NCBI GenBank assembly: GCA_015055535.1
Contig: SVIA01000012.1
Coordinates: 1-32,187, forward strand
Direction: 5' to 3'
Source: Clostridiales bacterium
GTDB lineage: Bacteria; Bacillota; Clostridia; Christensenellales; UBA1242
DNA length: 32,187 nucleotides
Shown: positions 1 to 8,315 of the stretch, one piece after another
Layout: the number at the start of each line of letters is the position of its first letter
How positions within the stretch are numbered: the first letter of the stretch is position 1
Notes under the pieces: generated by a model
What the model was told of the DNA's origin: nothing
Database searches by the model: none
What the model saw: the letters and a program-made list of their open reading frames with translations, nothing else
Program-made: the position numbers and the translations under genes

Positions 1-37
1 CTTTTATTAAAAATTTTGTAAATTAAATTATATTTGT

Positions 38-49
38 TATAATAAAAAT
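38..49 (+). promoter_or_regulatory. Extended -10 promoter (TGTTATAAT, -10 hexamer 38-43) ending 6 nt before the yraN ATG
   Basis: TG-N-TATAAT read directly; 6 nt to ATG at 50; no SD. Confidence 0.7.
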
Positions 50-397
50 ATGAATAATCATGTAGTTGGAATTTTAGGTGAAAAATTAGCCGTAAAATAT
101 TTAAAAAAGAATGGTTATAAAATATTAGAAAATAATTATAAAAATAAAATTGGCGAAATAGATATAATTTGTTTGGATAAAATTTCAAAAGAAACAGTTT
201 TTATAGAAGTTAAATCAAGAGAAACGTTAGCTTATGGATTGCCTAGCGAAGCAGTGGATTTTAAAAAACAAAAGAAAATTAGAGATGTTGCAAGTTTATA
301 TTTATTAATTAACAAAAAATATGATGATAAAGTTAGGTTTGATGTTTTAGAAATTGTTGATAAAAAAATTTATAATCATATAAAATATGCATTTTAG
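50..397 (+). CDS. yraN: YraN/UPF0102 family endonuclease-like protein
   Basis: GxxGExxAxxYLxxxGYxILExNyxxxxGEIDiI...vFIEVKsR motif pattern. Confidence 0.9.
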   Translation: MNNHVVGILGEKLAVKYLKKNGYKILENNYKNKIGEIDIICLDKISKETVFIEVKSRETLAYGLPSEAVDFKKQKKIRDVASLYLLINKKYDDKVRFDVLEIVDKKIYNHIKYAF

Positions 398-497
398 TAA
401 AAATTACACTTTATTAATTATAAATTTCAATTTATATAAATTTTTATAATATTATTGTAAAATAAAGTGCTTAATGCACACATAAGGAGATACAGTT

Positions 498-1364
498 ATT
501 TTAGGAGTAGTTACAAAAACAAATAATAATACTTTTGTTGTTTATAGTAATAAAGAGTACTATAATTGTTTTTCTCAAAAAAAAGTTAAAAACAAATCGG
601 TGGTTTTTGTTGGTGATAATGTAGAGTTTGAAAAAGTACAAAACGAATATTTAATTACAAAAATTATGCCTAGAAAAAACAAATTAATTAGGCCGTTCGT
701 AACAAATGTAACTCAAATTTTTATTTTGCTTTCTATTATTCCTGAACCTGATTTGGTATTAATAGATAAATTAATTATCAATGCTAAACAAAACAATATT
801 ATTCCAGTTTTATTAGTAAGTAAATGCGACTTAGGAATAGAATTTTTTAATAAAATAAAAGAAGAATATGAAAAATCAAATATAGAAGTTATTAATGTTT
901 CAGTAAAAGATAATATTAATTTAAATTTAGTAAAAGAAAAATTAAATAACAATATTACAGTTTTAGCTGGTCAAAGTGCAACTGGAAAAACTAGTTTGTT
1001 AAATAGTATTTGTAACACTAATAACAAGGTAAATTCGGTTAGTGAAAAAACTCAGAGAGGTAAAAATACAACAACTAATGCCGAACTTTTGGTTATAGAT
1101 AGTTCATCGTTTTTATTAGATACCGCTGGGTTTTCTAGACTTGAATTTTCTAGTTTAAATCCTGATGAAATTAAAAATTATTATGATGAATTTTCTGATA
1201 ATAACTGTACCTATAAAAATTGTAATCATGTTTTTGAGGGTAATAAGTGTGGAATTATAAAAAATCTTAATAGTAAAAACAGTCAAATTGATAAAAATAG
1301 ATATGATAGATATAAGCAAATTTATTTAGAATGTTTAGAATTTTGGAGAAGAAGATATGATTAA
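498..1364 (+). CDS. rsgA: Ribosome small subunit-dependent GTPase A; true start probably ATT at 498, not the GTG at 600
   Basis: GQSATGKTSLLN, circularly permuted GTPase and CxxxxCxH zinc region; N-terminal OB-fold (ILGVVTKTNNNTFVVYSNKEYYNCFSQKKVKNKSVVFVGDNVEFE) continues in frame upstream of 600 with SD AAGGAG at 484-489. Confidence 0.9.
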   Translation: MLGVVTKTNNNTFVVYSNKEYYNCFSQKKVKNKSVVFVGDNVEFEKVQNEYLITKIMPRKNKLIRPFVTNVTQIFILLSIIPEPDLVLIDKLIINAKQNNIIPVLLVSKCDLGIEFFNKIKEEYEKSNIEVINVSVKDNINLNLVKEKLNNNITVLAGQSATGKTSLLNSICNTNNKVNSVSEKTQRGKNTTTNAELLVIDSSSFLLDTAGFSRLEFSSLNPDEIKNYYDEFSDNNCTYKNCNHVFEGNKCGIIKNLNSKNSQIDKNRYDRYKQIYLECLEFWRRRYD

Positions 1365-1995
1365 AGTGTCAGTTTCAAGCTTAATTTATAATGATAATAT
1401 TTTAGAAATGTTAAATACAATTATAGACAGTGGTGCTGATTTTTTACATTTAGATATAATGGATGGAAGTTTAACTGAAAATAAAACTTTTTTAGCAGAT
1501 ACTGTTAAACAAATCAATAAAAATTCAACGTTCTTTTTAGATTGTCATTTAATGATAAATGAACCTAAGGATATAGTAAAAGATTATGTAAAAGCTGGAG
1601 CTAATATTGTAACTGTTCATTTTGAAGCTTTTGAAAATAAGCAAGATTTATTGGAAACTTTACAATATTTAAAAAACAAAAATGTAATAGTGGGTTTAAG
1701 TATATATCCAACAACAAAAATAGAAGATATAATATTGTTTGAAAATTATTTTGATTTGCTTTTAATTATGAGTGTTGAAATAGGAAAATACGGTCAAAAT
1801 TTTATCAATTCAACATTAGACAAAATTATTGAGGCAAAAACAAAACTTAAATATAAACTAATTGAGGTTGATGGGGGAATAAATTTAAACAACATAGAAT
1901 TAATTAAAAATGCTGGGGCAGATATTGTTGTAGTTGGTTCTAGTTTTAAAAATGCTGAAGAAAAAAATGAATTTATAACCAATTTAAAAAAATAA
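1357..1995 (+). CDS. rpe: Ribulose-phosphate 3-epimerase
   Basis: SxLixx...DFLHLDIMDG, DxHLMI, VTVHFEA, DGGIN, GADIVVVGSSF motifs; overlaps the rsgA 3' end. Confidence 0.93.
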   Translation: MIKVSVSSLIYNDNILEMLNTIIDSGADFLHLDIMDGSLTENKTFLADTVKQINKNSTFFLDCHLMINEPKDIVKDYVKAGANIVTVHFEAFENKQDLLETLQYLKNKNVIVGLSIYPTTKIEDIILFENYFDLLLIMSVEIGKYGQNFINSTLDKIIEAKTKLKYKLIEVDGGINLNNIELIKNAGADIVVVGSSFKNAEEKNEFITNLKK

Positions 1996-2022
1996 TCATA
2001 TAATAAAACAAAGGAGAAAGTT

Positions 2023-2103
2023 ATGATTATTTGCATTAAAGCACCAAAGTTATTATCGCCATTACTTAAATTAATATTTCGTTCTAAGTTAAATAAAGAC
2101 TAA
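2023..2103 (+). CDS. spoVM: SpoVM, 26-aa amphipathic spore coat anchor peptide (MIICIKAPKLLSPLLKLIFRSKLNKD)
   Basis: Same length as B. subtilis SpoVM (MKFYTIKLPKFLGGIVRAMLGSFRKD), shared IKxPKxL core, SD AAGGAG at 2011-2016, and rsgA-rpe-spoVM-rpmB synteny. Confidence 0.92.
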   Translation: MIICIKAPKLLSPLLKLIFRSKLNKD

Positions 2104-2105
2104 TT

Positions 2106-2171
2106 ATGAATATTCCTTTTTTATTAACTAGTTTATTTCTTGTGGCGGGGATGATTATTATAGCAATTTAA
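2106..2171 (+). CDS. Putative 21-aa hydrophobic peptide (MNIPFLLTSLFLVAGMIIIAI)
   Basis: ORF starts 2 nt after the spoVM stop and ends at the terminator; no strong SD, so coupled translation would be needed. Confidence 0.4.
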   Translation: MNIPFLLTSLFLVAGMIIIAI

Positions 2172-2206
2172 AAAAAAACACGAATTATGTTTTCGTGTTT
2201 TTTTTG
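2171..2206 (+). terminator. Rho-independent terminator after spoVM
   Basis: AAAACACGAA-TTATGT-TTTCGTGTTTTTTTT. Confidence 0.85.
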
Positions 2207-2234
2207 TATAGTTATTAATTTTATAATTAAAAAA

Positions 2235-2250
2235 GCGGAAATTTCCGCTT
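2235..2250 (-). terminator. Terminator of rpmB (minus), possibly bidirectional
   Basis: AAAGCGGAAATTTCCGCTTT inverted repeat flanked by A/T tracts. Confidence 0.65.
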
Positions 2251-2253
2251 TAA

Positions 2254-2433
2254 TTAACCTTTAATTGTTTTTAAACATTTAGTACAAACGTATGCATTTT
2301 TGCTAGTTCCGTTATCATCAATTTTAACTTTTTGAACATTAGCGTTATAATGTTTATTTGTTTTGATGTTGCTGTGGCTAACAAGATTGCCTTTCATTTT
2401 ACCTTTTCCACAAATACTACAAACTCTGCTCAT
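2254..2433 (-). CDS. rpmB: Ribosomal protein bL28, zinc-finger form (59 aa)
   Basis: Reverse-strand translation MSRVCSICGKGKMKGNLVSHSNIKTNKHYNANVQKVKIDDNGTSKNAYVCTKCLKTIKG; CxxC pairs; below the ORF-track length cutoff. Confidence 0.95.
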   Translation of the reverse strand: MSRVCSICGKGKMKGNLVSHSNIKTNKHYNANVQKVKIDDNGTSKNAYVCTKCLKTIKG

Positions 2434-2641
2434 ATATAAACTCCTTTAATAGATTTATCAAAATTAACTTTGTAATTTTATCATATATAAAAACTTTTTG
2501 CAAGTGTTTTTTATAAAATAACTTTTTTTTTAATTTTTTTTAAAATTTGCTAAAAATCATTGATTTTAAATTAAAAATTGTGTAATATATTTATATTAAT
2601 AAAAAGTCTTTTTTTATTAATGAAAAAAAGAAGGAGTATTT

Positions 2642-2992
2642 ATGTCTGTAAACACATCAAATTCTTACGGTAAAATTTCTATAACAGATGAAGCATTAGA
2701 GAGCGTTTGCGCAAAAATTGCTTTAGAATGTTATGGCGTAATAGATTTGGTCGCTAAAAAATTTAGCGATAATTTACACGAACTTTTTAAAAAGAAAAGT
2801 GTAAATAAGGGCGTAAAAGTGCTTACTGTAGATAATAAAATATATATTGACTTATATGTTATATTAAAATATGGCGTATCTATAAATGCTGTAGCTGAAT
2901 CTTTAAAAAGCTCAATTAAATATTCTGTAGAGAAATTTACAGGTATGATTGTTGACACTGTTAACGTTAATGTGCTTGGAGTAAGGGTTTAG
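2642..2992 (+). CDS. Asp23/Gls24 (DUF322, YloU-like) family protein
   Basis: GKISITDEALESVCAKIALECYGV...VNVNVLGVRV pattern; syntenic next to FakA-like gene. Confidence 0.9.
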   Translation: MSVNTSNSYGKISITDEALESVCAKIALECYGVIDLVAKKFSDNLHELFKKKSVNKGVKVLTVDNKIYIDLYVILKYGVSINAVAESLKSSIKYSVEKFTGMIVDTVNVNVLGVRV

Positions 2993-3027
2993 TCTTTTTT
3001 GTTTTATAAAATTTAGGGGGATAATTT

Positions 3028-4665
3028 TTGCATATGCAAAAGAATATAAATGGTGCTACCTTTAGAAAAATGATTTTAGCGGGTGGCAAAATACTAGAAG
3101 ATAATAGAAACTATGTTGATAGTTTAAATGTTTTTCCGGTACCAGATGGTGATACTGGAACTAATATGAGTTTAACACTTAATAGCGCTTGTAAAGAAGT
3201 AAGCGCTTGTCCTAATAATAATTTAGATAGTCTTTGTGAAGCGGTTCAAAAAGGTGCCTTAAGGGGTGCTAGAGGTAATAGTGGTGTAATACTTTCTCAA
3301 ATTTTAAAAGGAATGTGTACAGTACTATCTACTGAAAAAGAAATTAATGTTAAAAACTTTGCTAAAGCCATTAATAGTGGGGCAGAAGTTGCTTATAATG
3401 CTGTTACAAAACCAAAAGAAGGAACTATTTTAACTGTTATTAGAATGATGAGTGAAGCAGCTACAAAACTTAGTAAAAAGAATTTAAGTTTTGAAGATTT
3501 CTTTAAAGGAGTATTAGCTGAAGGGGAACAAGCTTTACAAATGACACCAGAACTACTACCAGTACTTAAAAAAGCTGGAGTTGTTGATAGTGGTGGACAA
3601 GGTTTAATGCTTATTTTTAACGGCTTTTATAAATTGGTTATTGGTGATGAAAGCGTGGATATAAAACTAGAAGAAAATCCTACACCTGTAATTAAAAGTA
3701 ATGCTGAAATCAATTTAATGGACTTAGAAGATATTGAATTTGCTTATTGTACTGAATTTATGGTTATTCAAATGCATAAAAAGACAACACTTAGTGATAT
3801 TGACAGATTAAGAGAAAAATTAATGCAAATTGGTGATTCTGTTATTTGTATTGGAGACTTAAGTTTAGTTAAAGTTCATGTTCATACAAATGAACCTAAT
3901 AAAGCCTTGGCTTATGGATTAGAGCTTGGCGAACTTTTCAATTTGAAAATTGAAAATATGTTAGAAGAAAATAGAGAACTTAAAAAACAAAAAATGCTTG
4001 AAGAAATGAAAGAATATGGCTTAATATCTGTTTGTGCTGGTACTGGTCTTGTTTCTATATTTAAAGATGTAGGTGTAGACTATGTTCTAGAGGGTGGTCA
4101 AACAATGAATCCAAGTGCTGACGATATTTTAAAAGCGGTAGATAGTGTAAATGCTAAAAACATATTTATACTTCCTAACAATAAGAATATAATATTAGCA
4201 TGTGAACAAGCTAAACAATTAACAAATAAAAATTTAATAGTTATTCCATCTAAAAATATTCCAGAAGGTATGAGTGCATGTTTGGCATTTAATCCAGAAG
4301 CAGGAATAGAAGATAATGAAGAAACAATGACTGATAGTCTTCAAGCAGTTTATTCAGCAAGTGTAACATATGCGGTAAGAAACACAAATGTAGATGGTTT
4401 ACAACTTTCTAAAGGTGATATTATTGGTTTAACTGATAGTAGCATTTTAGCAAAAGGAAGTAGTGTAGATGAAACTGTTGTAAGTTTATTAGATAAAATA
4501 GTAACCGAAGACATTATTAATATTTCATTATTTTATGGAAACGATTTAACCGAAGAAGAGGCTGTTAAACTTCAAGAAAAACTTCAAGAAATTTATCCAG
4601 ATAAAGAAATTAGTTGTTTATTTGGTGGTCAACCAGTTTATTACTACTTAATTTCATTAGAATAA
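3028..4665 (+). CDS. fakA: DAK2 + DegV-like fatty acid kinase catalytic subunit (YloV/FakA-like); start may be ATG 3034
   Basis: VDSLNVFPVPDGDTGTNMSLTL, GARGNSGVILSQ, VDSGGQGL motifs; position after the Asp23 gene. Confidence 0.9.
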   Translation: MHMQKNINGATFRKMILAGGKILEDNRNYVDSLNVFPVPDGDTGTNMSLTLNSACKEVSACPNNNLDSLCEAVQKGALRGARGNSGVILSQILKGMCTVLSTEKEINVKNFAKAINSGAEVAYNAVTKPKEGTILTVIRMMSEAATKLSKKNLSFEDFFKGVLAEGEQALQMTPELLPVLKKAGVVDSGGQGLMLIFNGFYKLVIGDESVDIKLEENPTPVIKSNAEINLMDLEDIEFAYCTEFMVIQMHKKTTLSDIDRLREKLMQIGDSVICIGDLSLVKVHVHTNEPNKALAYGLELGELFNLKIENMLEENRELKKQKMLEEMKEYGLISVCAGTGLVSIFKDVGVDYVLEGGQTMNPSADDILKAVDSVNAKNIFILPNNKNIILACEQAKQLTNKNLIVIPSKNIPEGMSACLAFNPEAGIEDNEETMTDSLQAVYSASVTYAVRNTNVDGLQLSKGDIIGLTDSSILAKGSSVDETVVSLLDKIVTEDIINISLFYGNDLTEEEAVKLQEKLQEIYPDKEISCLFGGQPVYYYLISLE

Positions 4666-4723
4666 AATTTATAAAATAAAAAACAGAAAATAATTAATTT
4701 TTCAGCTATTTTTAGTATTTTAG

Positions 4724-4752
4724 TTGACAAATTAATTATTTTTTTATATAAT
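4724..4752 (+). promoter_or_regulatory. Consensus sigma-A promoter of rpsU
   Basis: TTGACA (4724-4729) -17 bp- TATAAT (4747-4752). Confidence 0.85.
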
Positions 4753-4778
4753 AAGGAAGATTTGTAAACAAAAGGCGG

Positions 4779-4964
4779 GTGAATAAGTTGTCAGTAGTTA
4801 AAGTTGGTGAAAACGAAAGCGTAGAAAGCGCTATTAAAAGATTTAAAAGAAAATGCCAAAAAGACGGTATTATTGGTGATTTAAGAAAAAAAGAATTCTA
4901 TGAAAAACCAAGCGTTAAAAGAAAAAAGAAAGCTGAAAATGCTAGAAAAAGAAATGTTAAATAA
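4779..4964 (+). CDS. rpsU: Ribosomal protein bS21
   Basis: [25 protein letters not shown]...[19 protein letters not shown]. Confidence 0.96.
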   Translation: MNKLSVVKVGENESVESAIKRFKRKCQKDGIIGDLRKKEFYEKPSVKRKKKAENARKRNVK

Positions 4965-5009
4965 TTAAAATTTAGTTTTTATAAATTTTTAAACTAGTAT
5001 ATTTTTTAA

Positions 5010-5046
5010 AACATTTATATTTGTTGCAAATATAAATGTTTTTTTG
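5010..5046 (+). terminator. Strong terminator after rpsU
   Basis: AACATTTATATTTG-TTG-CAAATATAAATGTTTTTTT, perfect 14-bp stem plus T tract. Confidence 0.9.
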
Positions 5047-5061
5047 TTATTATATTTCTAT

Positions 5062-5772
5062 ATGAAAACTAATAGAATAGAATTTATAAAAAATTTAATT
5101 ATCATATTTGCTACAATATTAATTTCATTTGTTTTAGGAATAATATTTAATGATTATATTTGGGGTTCGCTAACCTTAATATTTGGCTTTTTAAACGCCT
5201 ATTATATGGCAATTGGTAAGTGGCAAAATTACATTTTTGGAATTTTATTTACTTTAACTTATACATACATATGTACAATAAATGGACTTTATGGATGGTT
5301 GATTTTTAGTTTTATTTTTTATTTACCTGTTCAAATTTATGGAATAATAAATTGGTTTAAAAATACGATTAATAAAGAAGTAGAAACCAAAGGTTTTACT
5401 TTAAAAAATTCTATTATTATATGTTCATCAATAATTATAGGTAGTACTGTTTTGGGATTTTTATTATCTTTAATTCCTAATCAAAACTTAGCTTTTTTAG
5501 ATAGTACAAGTCAAATTATTAATATTTGCGGGGTAATTCTTATTTCTATAAGATTTAAAGAATGTTGGTATGTTTGGCTTGCTAATAATGTAATTGATCT
5601 TATTATTTGGATTATTAATGTAATTAGGGGAACAATTAATTCTGAAATGGCATTAATTGTATCTGTTATGTATCTTATTATGAATATAATTGGTTTAATA
5701 GAGTGGATTAAAATAGAAAAAAGACAAAAAAGTATTAATATTATTAATAAAAGTGAAACTCTAAACAATTAG
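5062..5772 (+). CDS. pnuC: PnuC-like nicotinamide mononucleotide transporter
   Basis: Multi-TM; GKWQNYIFGI...YGLYGW...YLPVQIYGIINW...W.WLANNVIDLIIW pattern; ATG at 5062 preferred over TTG at 5044. Confidence 0.85.
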   Translation: MKTNRIEFIKNLIIIFATILISFVLGIIFNDYIWGSLTLIFGFLNAYYMAIGKWQNYIFGILFTLTYTYICTINGLYGWLIFSFIFYLPVQIYGIINWFKNTINKEVETKGFTLKNSIIICSSIIIGSTVLGFLLSLIPNQNLAFLDSTSQIINICGVILISIRFKECWYVWLANNVIDLIIWIINVIRGTINSEMALIVSVMYLIMNIIGLIEWIKIEKRQKSINIINKSETLNN

Positions 5773-5790
5773 TTGTTTTTATCACTTTAT
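5750..5790 (+). terminator. Hairpin overlapping the pnuC stop codon
   Basis: AAGTGA...AAACAA-TTAG-TTGTTT...TCACTTTATT nested stems. Confidence 0.6.
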
Positions 5791-5841
5791 TAATTTAATA
5801 ATAACAAATAACTATATTAATAATAATTTTACTTAAAAAAT

Positions 5842-5890
5842 AAGAAACGATGCTTGTGATAATACACACATATTTCGTTTCTTTTATTTT
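5842..5890 (+). terminator. Second hairpin with T-rich tail between pnuC and the LMW-PTP gene
   Basis: AAGAAACGA (5842-5850) / TCGTTTCTT (5875-5883) with inner TGTG/CACA, then TTATTTTTT. Confidence 0.65.
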
Positions 5891-5950
5891 TTATATTCTT
5901 TTTATTTTTATTTATTTGTGTTTTTTATTTTAATGATGTATAATTTAAAT

Positions 5951-6406
5951 ATGAAAAAAATATTATTTGTCTGTAATGCTAACACTTGTCGTTCGCCAAT
6001 GGCAGTAAGCATTTTAAAAAGTAGAATAAATAAAACAAATTTAAAAAATAAATTAATAATTCATTCTGCTGGAATTAGTGCAAAAAATAATATGCCAATG
6101 AATGACAATGCAATAAAAGCATTAAAAACTTTTTCTGTGCCCGTTTCAAAACATTCTTCTATGCTTTTAGATGAAAAAAGTATTGTGGAATCTGATATTG
6201 TTATAACAATGACTAATGAGCAAAAAGAATTTTTATCTAATTATAAAAATGTATATTCAATTAAAGAATTGACAGGTGTTGAGGATATTTTAGATCCATT
6301 TGGAGAAGGATTTGAAGTATATTTAAAAGTTTGTAAAAATTTAATAAAAAGTATGGATATTTTAACAAATAAAATGGTGGAAAAAGATGATATATATAGC
6401 AAGTGA
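5951..6406 (+). CDS. Low-molecular-weight protein tyrosine phosphatase family protein
   Basis: MKKILFVCNANTCRSPMA (CX5R loop) and DPFG near C-terminus; ATG at 5951 follows TATAAT by 6 nt. Confidence 0.92.
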   Translation: MKKILFVCNANTCRSPMAVSILKSRINKTNLKNKLIIHSAGISAKNNMPMNDNAIKALKTFSVPVSKHSSMLLDEKSIVESDIVITMTNEQKEFLSNYKNVYSIKELTGVEDILDPFGEGFEVYLKVCKNLIKSMDILTNKMVEKDDIYSK

Positions 6407-6806
6407 TCATGGTGGATATAAAATAAAAGAAAAAATAAAAAAATATTTAACCAGAAAAAGTTTGGATTTTGTAGATTTAGGCACAAACTCAACAAATAGT
6501 GTAAGTTATGTAAATTTTGCAAAATTGCTTTGCAAAAATGTATTAGAAAACCCTGAAAATAAGGGCATTTTAATATGTAAAAGTGGCATTGGAATGAGTA
6601 TTGTGGCAAATAGACACAAAGGCATTAGAGCTGGGCTATGCTATAATAAAAAAGCAAGTATCATGTGTAGAAAACATAACGATTGTAATGTTTTAGTACT
6701 AAATGGAAAAACAATAAACTATAAAGCTATTGTAAAAAGTTTTTTAACCACTTCTTTTGAAGGTGGTAGACATTTAGATAGAATTAATTCTATAGATGCT
6801 GAGTAA
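6387..6806 (+). CDS. rpiB: Ribose-5-phosphate isomerase B (RpiB/LacAB)
   Basis: IASDHGGYKIKEKI, CKSGIGMSIVANRHKGIRAGLC, NVLVLNGKTI; overlaps the preceding ORF. Confidence 0.92.
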   Translation: MIYIASDHGGYKIKEKIKKYLTRKSLDFVDLGTNSTNSVSYVNFAKLLCKNVLENPENKGILICKSGIGMSIVANRHKGIRAGLCYNKKASIMCRKHNDCNVLVLNGKTINYKAIVKSFLTTSFEGGRHLDRINSIDAE

Positions 6807-6819
6807 TTTAAAAAAGTAT

Positions 6820-6853
6820 TAAGATTATATTAATAAAATATAATCTTTTTTAT
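6820..6853 (+). terminator. Terminator after rpiB
   Basis: AAGATTATATT-AATAA-AATATAATCTTTTTT. Confidence 0.85.
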
Positions 6854-6905
6854 TAATTTTAAAAAATCTATTTAAAAAAATTGCATAATGTGATATAATA
6901 AAATT

Positions 6906-8114
6906 ATGGAAAAAATTGAACTTTTGTCACCAGCGGGTGATATGGAAAAATTAAAAACAGCCTTATATTTTGGGGCAGATGCTTGTTATTTAGCTGGAAA
7001 AAATTTTGGGCTAAGGGCTTTTTCAAGCAATTTTACTCAAGAAGAACTAATAGAAGCAGTAACACTAGCTCACGAAAAAGGCAAAAAAATTTATGTTACG
7101 CTAAATATTTTAGCTCATAACATAGATTTTGAAGGCTTAGAAGAATATGTAAAATTTTTAGATAAAATAAAAATTGATGCGGTTATAATTTCTGATATCG
7201 GCATTTTAAGTGTGGTTAAAAAAGCAGCACCAAATTTAGAAATACATATTTCTACTCAAGCTAGTATTACAAACAAATATTCTGCATTAGAGTATGTTAA
7301 AATGGGCGCTAAAAGATTAGTTTTAGCTCGTGAATTAAGTTTAGAAGAAATTAAAGAAATAAGAGATTATTTGCCAGAAGATATTGTTTTAGAAACATTT
7401 ATTCATGGGGCTATGTGTATTTCTTATTCTGGTAGATGTTTGCTTTCAAATTATTTAACAAATAGGGATAGTAATCGTGGAGCATGTGTTCAAGCTTGTC
7501 GTTGGGAATATTGTATTAGAGAAAAAAATCGTGAAGACTACTACGAAATACAAGAAGATAATAGGGGAACTTATATTTTAAACTCTAAAGATTTAAATAT
7601 GATTGAATATATAAAAGAGTTATATAACGCTGGTGTTACCAGTTTTAAAATAGAAGGAAGAATGAAAAGTCCTTACTATGTTGCGACAGTTACAAATGCA
7701 TATAGACGAGCTATTGATGATTTTTATGATAATAGGGAATTGAATAAATCTTTATTAGAAGAATTAGATAAAACTAGTCACAGAAAATATACAACAGGCT
7801 TTTATCATAAAAATAATAATAAAGAAAACTTAGAAAGCTCAAACCCAACTCAAACACACGAATTTATAGCAAAAGTTAAAGAAGATAGCAAAAACGGTTA
7901 TGTATTAATTGAGCAACGAAATCGTTTTAAAGTAGGAGACACTTTAGAAGTTCTAAGCCCAAATGATAACTTTAATAAACAAATTGTTGTAGAAGAATTG
8001 TTAAACACAGAAGGGGCACAAGTTTTAGATGCTAATCGCGTACAACAACCACTTTATTTAAAAACTAATTTAAATTTAAAAGCAAATGATATTTTAAGAA
8101 AAAAGGTTGACTAA
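6906..8114 (+). CDS. Peptidase U32 family protein
   Basis: IELLSPAGDMEKLKTALYFGADACYLAG...FIHGAMCISYSGRCLLSNYLTNRDSNRGACVQACRW...EGRMKSPYYVA. Confidence 0.95.
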   Translation: MEKIELLSPAGDMEKLKTALYFGADACYLAGKNFGLRAFSSNFTQEELIEAVTLAHEKGKKIYVTLNILAHNIDFEGLEEYVKFLDKIKIDAVIISDIGILSVVKKAAPNLEIHISTQASITNKYSALEYVKMGAKRLVLARELSLEEIKEIRDYLPEDIVLETFIHGAMCISYSGRCLLSNYLTNRDSNRGACVQACRWEYCIREKNREDYYEIQEDNRGTYILNSKDLNMIEYIKELYNAGVTSFKIEGRMKSPYYVATVTNAYRRAIDDFYDNRELNKSLLEELDKTSHRKYTTGFYHKNNNKENLESSNPTQTHEFIAKVKEDSKNGYVLIEQRNRFKVGDTLEVLSPNDNFNKQIVVEELLNTEGAQVLDANRVQQPLYLKTNLNLKANDILRKKVD

Positions 8115-8253
8115 TCAATCTTTTTTTGTTTTAAAATTTATTTTTTAATGTAAAACAATGTTATGTTTTGTCAAAAATTGTTGAATTTTGTACAAAATTA
8201 AATTTTTATTTAAAAAAATGGGATTTTTTTCCAAAAAACGCTTGATTTTTTTA

Positions 8254-8291
8254 TAGATCCTGTTGTATAATTTGATAGTAACAATTGTTAC
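8254..8291 (+). promoter_or_regulatory. Candidate promoter (TGTTGTATAAT) followed by the perfect palindrome GTAACAATTGTTAC (8278-8291)
   Basis: -10 TATAAT upstream of the palindrome; TTGATT about 18 bp upstream; palindrome read directly. Confidence 0.55.
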
Positions 8292-8315
8292 AAAAATATA
8301 AAAAAGGTTAAATTA

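Noticed and set aside
407-469. 9-bp inverted repeat CACTTTATT/AATAAAGTG upstream of rsgA
   Set aside because: Wide 45-nt AT-rich loop; chance matches of this kind are expected at this base composition.
713-952. Antisense ORFs throughout (e.g. 713-952, 1794-2036, 10471-10818, 28379-28810)
   Set aside because: Low-complexity antisense readings of well-supported genes, without RBS or family signal.
6380-6420. Recoded UGA (Mollicutes-type code), suggested by the very low GC
   Set aside because: UGA acts as stop for the LMW-PTP gene at 6404-6406, and Trp in conserved proteins is encoded by TGG.
6241-6609. 122-aa minus-strand ORF over LMW-PTP/rpiB
   Set aside because: Fully antisense to two clear genes; composition typical of AT-rich antisense frames.
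8166-8175. TTTTGTCAAA resembling a Spo0A box
   Set aside because: Similar 9-mers occur elsewhere (e.g. in the terminator near 27116), so not distinguishable from background without statistics.
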